From NCBI GenBank assembly GCA_031265825.1, contig JAISCD010000074.1, forward strand, positions 1 to 36,064: a stretch of DNA of 36,064 nucleotides, in the 5' to 3' direction. The first letter of the stretch is position 1; every line of letters starts with the position of its first letter. The notes beneath the pieces are model-generated. The model was not told where the DNA came from, made no database searches, and saw nothing but the letters and a program-made list of their open reading frames with translations. Shown in pieces: positions 31,241 to 36,064 of the stretch. The stretch comes from Treponema sp. (GTDB lineage: Bacteria > Spirochaetota > Spirochaetia > Treponematales > Breznakiellaceae). The translations under genes were made by a program, and so were the position numbers.

Positions 31241-31735
31241 TTATATTTTGTCTTTCCTTCTTAATTTTTTAAATTCCAATAAACGTAATACCAATATACT
31301 AGCAGAAATTCCCGTCAATATGCTATAAATTGCATTTTCTAGGACAGTATAACTGTCGTAATAACTCTCAATAGCTCTCTTATATGAAAAGAAATATTTT
31401 GTTGAAAAGACTATTATGGACAACACAAGACCGCTAAGACTCCCCTCCAATATTACAGAATGTTCCTCAACTTTCACAATTCCACCTTTCTTCATAAAAA
31501 TCAGTGGGAATATGTAGCCAATAACAAACAATGCCATACATATACCGAATAGTTTGACACTATGTTCTTGAATCAAATTAAAAACAAACAAAAACAAAAA
31601 GACACACGGTAAAACAAACAATTTTGCGATATGTATTTTATGTTTTTTCGTAGATGAAACACCTGAAACAATTAAATATAGAAGTACTATCCATACCCAA
31701 ACAGGCGTATTTTGAATAATTTTTATAATTTCCAT
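31241..31735 (-). CDS. Hypothetical membrane protein, DUF6622-like, AT-rich
   Basis: 164 residues, about five membrane segments. The N-terminus (IIQNTPVWVWIVLLYLIVSGV...IHIAKLFVLPCVFLFL) resembles the DUF6622 type of membrane protein; function unknown. RBS GGGAG lies 6 nt before ATG 31735. With the downstream gene it makes a two-gene AT-rich unit placed between the PLP gene and the phosphodiester glycosidase. Confidence 0.7.
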   Translation of the reverse strand: MEIIKIIQNTPVWVWIVLLYLIVSGVSSTKKHKIHIAKLFVLPCVFLFLFVFNLIQEHSVKLFGICMALFVIGYIFPLIFMKKGGIVKVEEHSVILEGSLSGLVLSIIVFSTKYFFSYKRAIESYYDSYTVLENAIYSILTGISASILVLRLLEFKKLRRKDKI

Positions 31736-31790
31736 TTATGTCTCCCATTTATTTTAGGCGCAATTACACATAACCGACTTTACGTTAAAA

Positions 31791-32657
31791 TCAGCGGCGC
31801 GCTACGCCAATACAGACAGCTACTGCTCGTTCATTATTTGAAGAAGAAAAAGGACGGTGAACAGGGCGGTTTATCACCCTACCATTCAAGGCGAAAGCTG
31901 TTGAACCGCCGCCGTCCATATTCAAACCTTGTTCCGCGCCAAGCGCCGATAGTATCATAGCGATTTCCTTTTCGGTTGCGCCCACGCTTGCCGCCCGCCT
32001 GCCGTCAATGACAAGCATATACAAGACACGACCCTTATCAGAAAGCCCAACCGCGGTCCGTGGATGACGCACCGTTGACTCTATGACGCGCTCGGCGATC
32101 TTTCCATCTTGAAGCGCCACGCGGAAACCGCCTACGGCGTTTTCAATATGCTCAATCGTTGAGCTATTGATCTGACTCTGCTCTACGATCTCCGCGCTTC
32201 CGCCTGTTTTAAACACTATTGCGGCAAGCGAAGGATTTGGCTTCTGCCACAATAAACCATCAGTGATAAAAACACCGACAACTCGCCGCTTTTCCCCTTC
32301 TTTCGCGCTTACAATATCAAACGGCGAAGCGTTTATCGCGGCTATACACCCGTTCTGCTGTGCAAAAGTACTGACGAAGACGCTCGGAACAACGCCGAAT
32401 TCCTCACCCGGCTCATTTAGGATTATTCTGAAATCAGCGTTCAAATCAACTCGCAAAAAGTAAAACATCAGACGCGGCTTTTCTATTTCTCCCCGCCCAA
32501 TATCAATGCCGTCCGTCAGACTTTCCCATTGCGGAGACCACTCTTCTAATACTACGCTTTTCTGGCTTGACTCTTGAAATAATCCATCGTTCCCATGCAC
32601 CGAAGCGCAGGATAGACAGATGAAAAGAACAAGATAGACCCCATACTTACCAATCAA
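31791..32657 (-). CDS. Phosphodiester glycosidase (NAGPA-like) lipoprotein
   Basis: About 288 residues. Members of this family remove GlcNAc-type caps or cleave sugar phosphodiesters; in bacteria they are exported and associated with envelope or capsule glycans. Conserved blocks: INASPF (about 110), VRHPRTAVGLSDKGRVLYMLVIDGRR (about 195-220) and LNMDGGGSTAFALNG near 250. I chose TTG 32657 (MIGKYGVYLVLFICLSC), which gives a short signal ending in a plausible lipobox and has AAAAGG upstream; TTG 32699 is an alternative without a ribosome site. It overlaps the end of galM, so it is translationally coupled to it. Confidence 0.82.
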   Translation of the reverse strand: MIGKYGVYLVLFICLSCASVHGNDGLFQESSQKSVVLEEWSPQWESLTDGIDIGRGEIEKPRLMFYFLRVDLNADFRIILNEPGEEFGVVPSVFVSTFAQQNGCIAAINASPFDIVSAKEGEKRRVVGVFITDGLLWQKPNPSLAAIVFKTGGSAEIVEQSQINSSTIEHIENAVGGFRVALQDGKIAERVIESTVRHPRTAVGLSDKGRVLYMLVIDGRRAASVGATEKEIAMILSALGAEQGLNMDGGGSTAFALNGRVINRPVHRPFSSSNNERAVAVCIGVARR

Positions 32658-33678
32658 AACTAAATACTGCCTTTTCTGAATAATCCCTTTCAGGACCAAA
32701 GATGCAGGAAGGGAACTGCGGGTTGTTGGGGGAATCCGGGAAGTGTTGAGTTTCTAGGCAGAAGCCGTTACGTCGGGCATAGATTGAACCGGTCTTTCCA
32801 TGAATACCGTTGAGGTAGTTCCCAGAGTAGAATTGGACACCGGGCTGTGTGGTAAAGACGCGCATACTCCGCCCTGAGGCGGGTTCAAAAACCTCGGCGC
32901 AGGGGCGCAGGTTCCCCATGTCGCCGTCAACTACAAAACAATGGTCGTACCCGTTGGGCGTTGATCCAATATCGTTTCCAATAGGCTTTCGAGTCTTGAA
33001 ATCAAAGGGAGTACCTTGCACGGGCAAAATCTTACCTGTTGGGATGCCGTCCGCGGCGACCTCTACATAATAAGACGAATGAATAACGGCTTCATGCGCG
33101 AGAATATCTCCCCTTCCTTCGCCCGCAAGGTTGAAATACGCATGATTAGTCAGATTCACAGGACAATCCACATCCACTTTCGCCTTGTAAGTCGCCACTA
33201 CTTCGTTTGACTTGGTGAGTCCATAACAAACCACAGCTTTTAACGCGCCGGGAAAGCCCTCGTCTCCATCTGGGCTGTCCAACTCGAAACGGACGAAGAC
33301 CCCGTCATCTGTTTCAAACTGATCCGCTTCCCACACAAGCCTGCCGAAATTCTTCAATCCTGAATGGAGGCTGTTCTCTCCGTCGTTCTTGAGGAGCGTG
33401 AACGTCTTGCCGTTAAGGTCAAATCGGGCGCCGCCTATGCGGTTGGCGAAACGCCCCACAGTAACGCCGAAGAAAACCGTATCCACGGCGTATCCGCCCA
33501 GCGTTGAATAGCCAAGCAAGACATCGGCGATGCCGTTCTTCTTTGACGGCACGTTCAAAGACGTCAGTGTCGCGCCTAAAGTAGACACGGAGAGGCGCAG
33601 ATCTCCTGCGCTCAGTGTATAAAGGGCAACTTCTTCCCCATTGGAAAGAGTCCCGAATGGTTTTTTGATGATTTTCAT
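32647..33678 (-). CDS. galM: Aldose 1-epimerase (galactose mutarotase)
   Basis: 343 residues. GalM interconverts alpha and beta anomers of galactose and glucose. Landmarks: FGVTVGRFANRIGGARFDLNGK, GLKNFGRLVWEA, the catalytic-site His in NLTNHAYFNLAG, PNGYDHCFV, and the catalytic Glu region QTQPGVQFYSGNYL near 280. ATG 33678 is preferred over a longer frame to 33714, because MKIIKKPFGTLSNG matches the family N-terminus. A TATACT box lies 6 nt before ATG with no Shine-Dalgarno, so the mRNA is probably leaderless. It heads a two-gene operon with the phosphodiester glycosidase. Confidence 0.92.
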   Translation of the reverse strand: MKIIKKPFGTLSNGEEVALYTLSAGDLRLSVSTLGATLTSLNVPSKKNGIADVLLGYSTLGGYAVDTVFFGVTVGRFANRIGGARFDLNGKTFTLLKNDGENSLHSGLKNFGRLVWEADQFETDDGVFVRFELDSPDGDEGFPGALKAVVCYGLTKSNEVVATYKAKVDVDCPVNLTNHAYFNLAGEGRGDILAHEAVIHSSYYVEVAADGIPTGKILPVQGTPFDFKTRKPIGNDIGSTPNGYDHCFVVDGDMGNLRPCAEVFEPASGRSMRVFTTQPGVQFYSGNYLNGIHGKTGSIYARRNGFCLETQHFPDSPNNPQFPSCIFGPERDYSEKAVFSFDW

Positions 33679-33684
33679 GGAGAG

Positions 33685-33714
33685 AGTATACCACAAGACC
33701 AGACAAAGAAACAA
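33685..33714 (-). promoter_or_regulatory. Promoter of galM, leaderless arrangement
   Basis: Minus strand: TTGTTT (33709-33714), 18-nt spacer, TATACT (33685-33690), 6 nt, ATG 33678. Confidence 0.55.
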
Positions 33715-33761
33715 GCGATTTTACGACTGCGCCGTGTAATTGATATTTCTTAAAAAGCCTC

Positions 33762-33789
33762 TTGCAATTTAGGCGAGACGCGCTATAAT
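33762..33789 (+). promoter_or_regulatory. Promoter reading into the poly-C tract
   Basis: TTGCAA (33762-33767), 16-nt spacer, TATAAT (33784-33789), 7 nt, ATG 33797. Leaderless arrangement. It is the only good promoter upstream of the 33895 gene. Confidence 0.65.
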
Positions 33790-33851
33790 AAACGTTATGA
33801 AACAAAATCGTCTCTATAATAAATTTCAATTCGGACAGCGTACTCTTTTTA

Positions 33852-33862
33852 CCCCCCCCCCC
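33852..33862 (+). repeat. Poly-C tract (11 C), candidate phase-variation site
   Basis: Eleven C in a row. From ATG 33797 the present frame stops at TAG 33875. With 12 or 9 C the frame would run without a stop into the 33895 gene. The tract also lies just upstream of a second TATAAT (33868-33873), in the position of a promoter spacer. Confidence 0.8.
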
Positions 33863-33894
33863 ATAGCTATAATATAGCTCACTCGCAGTATCGC

Positions 33895-34470
33895 GTGCCG
33901 ACTCACGCGAAGCTCACGCTTGTTCGGCGGCGGTTACGGTTTTTTCTGTGGTTCTTTTTACTTTGCGGTTTTCTGCATGGGGAACCGCAAAAAGGCAACA
34001 CAATATTCCTTGACCTGAATCCGTCACTCCTCGCTCTTTTCTATTTACCTCTGGACATTGAAGGATTTGGTATAGAATTTGGTTACCTGCGGGATCTCCC
34101 ACGGGGATTTGCGCTTATGGGCGATATAGCTTTTCTCTCATTATCCCAATGGGGAGCGGATTTTTCCGTTTGGGATCTAAGCCTTTGCGGACGCTATACA
34201 ATGGTGGAAAAGGGCGCTGTCGCGTTTTTTTCCGCGCTAAAAATGGGCGCCTTGCTTTACACTTCGCCCTATTATGAGGGAGGTACTTTTACTGTAGGCA
34301 TAGAACTCGGTCTGCGGCGTAGGATAGGTGCGCGTTTTATGATAGAACCCTATATTCTGTGCGCCGTTTTCGCGGACGACCGCTATCTCATGCCTTTTAC
34401 TATGGAAACTCTCACCGAACTTTTGCTTCCCGGCTTCAAGGCTGGTGTGCGTTTCGGCGTGGTTTTTTAA
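33895..34470 (+). CDS. Putative outer-membrane beta-barrel protein, possibly phase-variable
   Basis: 191 residues from GTG 33895. A basic stretch (LTLVRRRLR) and hydrophobic core FFLWFFLLCGFLHG form a signal peptide. The mature part alternates aromatic/Gly strands (GIEFGYLRDLPRGFALMGDIAF, AFFSALKMGALLYT, GFKAGVRFGVVF ending in Phe), as in small barrels. I do not recognise the family. There is no good ribosome site at GTG. With one C more in the upstream tract the protein would instead start at ATG 33797 and carry an extra N-terminal stretch of about 33 residues. The phosphoesterase follows after 24 nt. Barrel call is by pattern only. Confidence 0.65.
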   Translation: MPTHAKLTLVRRRLRFFLWFFLLCGFLHGEPQKGNTIFLDLNPSLLALFYLPLDIEGFGIEFGYLRDLPRGFALMGDIAFLSLSQWGADFSVWDLSLCGRYTMVEKGAVAFFSALKMGALLYTSPYYEGGTFTVGIELGLRRRIGARFMIEPYILCAVFADDRYLMPFTMETLTELLLPGFKAGVRFGVVF

Positions 34471-34494
34471 GTCCATATAAGGGGGGTGGTAACC

Positions 34495-35508
34495 ATGATA
34501 AGGAGCTTATGCGTTCTATTCTGTTTGGTTCTTGCCGCGTGTGGGGAGGATTTCAACTTTGTAGGCGATACATGGAGACCCGTTTCGGAATTCCGTATCG
34601 GCGACTACGCAGGGCTTGTAAAAAAAGACGGGGTTGATTTTCGTATTTTGCAGTTTACCGACACGCACATAAATACCTGGTACGATTCTCCTTCCACTCT
34701 GGAAAGAACCTATTCCCTGATGGCTCGCGCCATAAACGCGACGAAGCCAGAGCTTCTGGTCTTGACGGGAGACAATGTGGGGAATTTCTTCAATCCTGTC
34801 TGGAGTCAGCAACTTATTGCTTTTCTCGATTCTTTCGAGATTCCCTACGCTCTTGTCATGGGAAACCATGACGGCGACTTCGTTCAGATGGAAGATGGCA
34901 ATCTTCAGCGCCGTATCGCGGAACTTTTTGTCAGGGGACGGTATTCGCTTTTTGAGAAAGGTCCGGAGAATGTAAGTGGAACGGGTAATTACGGGGTTAA
35001 TTTGTTCAATCGGAGGGGCGAAGTTCTTTATAGTTTGATCTTGTTGGATTCGCACAGCGACTATATTCGGCGGGATCAGGTTGATTGGTATGAATGGTAT
35101 GTACGCGGCGTTGAAGTCGCGGCTGGAAGGGCGGTAGGGAGTCTGGCTTTCTTTCATATTCCCCCGCCGGAAATCAAATTCATTCATCAAGAAATGAAGG
35201 AACAGGGGAAAAAAGACGAGGCGGGGCGTTCCGCAGAGGAAGCTTTTAAAGAGCCTCCTAATGTACAGAGTTGGAATGCGGGTCTCTTTTCCCGTATGCG
35301 GGAGCTTGGAAGCACATCTCATATATTTTTCGGTCATGATCATCTGAATGTGCTTGATTATGAGTATCAGGGCGTTCATTTTGTATATGGTCTGAAGACG
35401 GGTTATTGCGCGTATAACGATCCTGATTCGGTTGGGGCTGTCCTTATCGTCTTGCGCGGGGAAACCGCGGGTGATATGCGCGTCAGCGTGGATTTCTGGT
35501 ATTTCTGA
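34495..35508 (+). CDS. Calcineurin-like metallophosphoesterase, lipoprotein
   Basis: 337 residues. Lipobox LVLAAC places the mature Cys at about residue 16. All metal-binding motifs of the superfamily are present in order: DTH in QFTDTHIN (near 55), TGDN (near 92), GNHD (near 123), a His in FHIPPPE (near 222) and GHDHLN (near 280). The pattern resembles purple acid phosphatase/Dcr2-like enzymes that hydrolyse phosphomonoesters or diesters outside the cytoplasm. ATG 34495 follows AAGGGGGG at good spacing and is preferred to GTG 34486. It is probably co-transcribed with the barrel-like gene 24 nt upstream. Confidence 0.9.
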   Translation: MIRSLCVLFCLVLAACGEDFNFVGDTWRPVSEFRIGDYAGLVKKDGVDFRILQFTDTHINTWYDSPSTLERTYSLMARAINATKPELLVLTGDNVGNFFNPVWSQQLIAFLDSFEIPYALVMGNHDGDFVQMEDGNLQRRIAELFVRGRYSLFEKGPENVSGTGNYGVNLFNRRGEVLYSLILLDSHSDYIRRDQVDWYEWYVRGVEVAAGRAVGSLAFFHIPPPEIKFIHQEMKEQGKKDEAGRSAEEAFKEPPNVQSWNAGLFSRMRELGSTSHIFFGHDHLNVLDYEYQGVHFVYGLKTGYCAYNDPDSVGAVLIVLRGETAGDMRVSVDFWYF

Positions 35509-35571
35509 GACGGCTTAGTCATTGATTTTTCAGACGACTCCGGGTATATTCTATCTGAAGGAGTTTATAGC

Positions 35572-35787
35572 ATGCAAAACATATACAGCGGATTTAAAGC
35601 TTTCTTGAAGGGTTTAGTTTCCATTTTTGATATTACGGGACAATCTTTTCTCCGTTCCCTTCCTGACTTTTCCGGAGGGTTTGAACGGGACGCTCAAGCT
35701 CTTGCCGGCGATTGGCGGCAAGTGGGGCAGGATATGCGTTCCGCTATGAATAAGGTTTCACAAGAGGTACAATATGGGAAAAGATAG
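35572..35787 (+). CDS. Small protein of unknown function
   Basis: 71 residues, no signal peptide. N-terminal half GFKAFLKGLVSIFDITGQSF is amphipathic to hydrophobic; C-terminal half (GDWRQVGQDMRSAMNKVSQEV) is a charged helix. RBS GAAGGAG lies about 10 nt before ATG. The next frame starts 14 nt before its stop, so the two are coupled. I do not recognise it. Confidence 0.7.
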   Translation: MQNIYSGFKAFLKGLVSIFDITGQSFLRSLPDFSGGFERDAQALAGDWRQVGQDMRSAMNKVSQEVQYGKR

Positions 35788-36064
35788 GACGGAAACTTCT
35801 CTTGTTTCACGATCTCAAACGCATATAGCCTCTTTACCGCTGTCTACCGCCGTTGGTGTCAGACGCCGCCTTATCCGCCGTTGGTGTCAGCCGCCGCTTC
35901 GTCCGCCGCTGGTGTCTGCCGCCGCCCGTCCGCCGTTGGTGGCAGACGCCGTCTTATCCGCCGCTGGTGTCAGACGCCGTCTCGTCCACCGTTGGTGTCA
36001 GACGCCGCCTTATCCGCCGTTGGTGTCAGCCGCCGCTTCGTCCGCCGCTGGTGTCTGCCGCCGC
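35774..36064 (+). CDS. Open frame running into the 28-nt array, cut by the window edge
   Basis: ATG 35774 overlaps the upstream small gene by 14 nt. The first 25 residues (MGKDRTETSLVSRSQTHIAS...) look like ordinary protein and faintly recall the start of DUF2335-type membrane proteins. From codon 25 on the frame consists of translated 28-nt repeats (Arg/Pro/Ala-rich, changing frame each unit) with no stop in the 97 codons visible. Either the 28-nt array has invaded a gene, leaving a fragment, or the product carries a repetitive tail. The end is outside the window. Confidence 0.4.
   Translation, partial: MGKDRTETSLVSRSQTHIASLPLSTAVGVRRRLIRRWCQPPLRPPLVSAAARPPLVADAVLSAAGVRRRLVHRWCQTPPYPPLVSAAASSAAGVCRR
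35847..36064. repeat. 28-nt tandem array, at least 7.8 units, continuing past the window
   Basis: Units begin CCGCCG(T/C)TGGTGTCAG(A/C)CGCC at 35847, 35875 and so on; the third unit is 27 nt. Units 2-3 recur as units 7-8, so there is a higher-order period of about 140 nt. The units contain the GGTGTCAGAC motif found in R1/R2 regions. Confidence 0.88.

Noticed and set aside
34516-35379. A 287-codon minus-strand frame
   Set aside because: Exact shadow of the metallophosphoesterase, whose metal motifs and ribosome site are convincing.

Overview
The window looks like a chromosomal stretch of a host-associated spirochaete of the Treponema lineage. This is inferred from gene content, not from a marker gene: BspA-type leucine-rich-repeat (LRR) surface proteins, an omptin-like outer-membrane protease, many lipoproteins, a GH5 cellulase with a SASA-family esterase, and a small alternative sigma factor. 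Base composition is near balanced, except for an AT-rich island at about 30.5-31.7 kb.

Layout. 1-1620 is gene-free repeat DNA. It is followed by tRNA-Ala(GGC), a NrdG-type radical-SAM activase on the opposite strand, and a tRNA-Ser(CGA)/tRNA-Ser(GGA) pair with a strong terminator. 3.1-8.1 kb holds the omptin (minus), then a lipoprotein, a DUF445 membrane protein, purine nucleoside phosphorylase deoD and a double-ATPase ABC protein (plus). 8.1-8.95 kb is repeats. 8.95-13.4 kb holds a fatty acyl-CoA ligase (minus), prfB with its +1 frameshift site, and a sigma-70-family factor with a candidate sigma-54 promoter. 13.5-16.7 kb is a minus-strand operon: SASA esterase, unknown protein, GH5 cellulase. 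16.7-23.1 kb is an accessory block with repeats, a 21-nt array, a protein of unknown family and five tandem LRR paralogs. 23.15-27.1 kb holds a molybdenum hydroxylase-like protein, an ECF S-component and an FN3/seven-bladed-propeller lipoprotein. 27.1-29.25 kb has repeats and a second copy of the array-plus-unknown-gene module. 29.25-36.06 kb holds a PLP Cys/Met enzyme, two AT-rich membrane proteins, a phosphodiester glycosidase-galM pair, a barrel-like protein behind a poly-C tract, a lipoprotein phosphoesterase, a small protein and an open frame entering a 28-nt array.

The most unusual content is between and in front of genes. (1) Four tandem arrays of unrelated sequence share a 21-nt period. 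Two of them form the transcribed leader of two paralogous genes of unknown function, giving the layout promoter, array, ribosome site, gene. In one array a 12-bp dyad stays nearly constant while 9-bp spacers vary. (2) A C11 tract lies where one extra C would fuse a promoter-proximal ATG in frame to a barrel-like protein, a candidate phase-variation switch. (3) At least six genes have a -10 box 6-9 nt before ATG and no ribosome site, which predicts leaderless mRNAs. (4) Two families of short dispersed repeats fill intergenic space. Their palindromic end abuts stop codons and -35 boxes, and one copy has been captured as the C-terminus of a protein.
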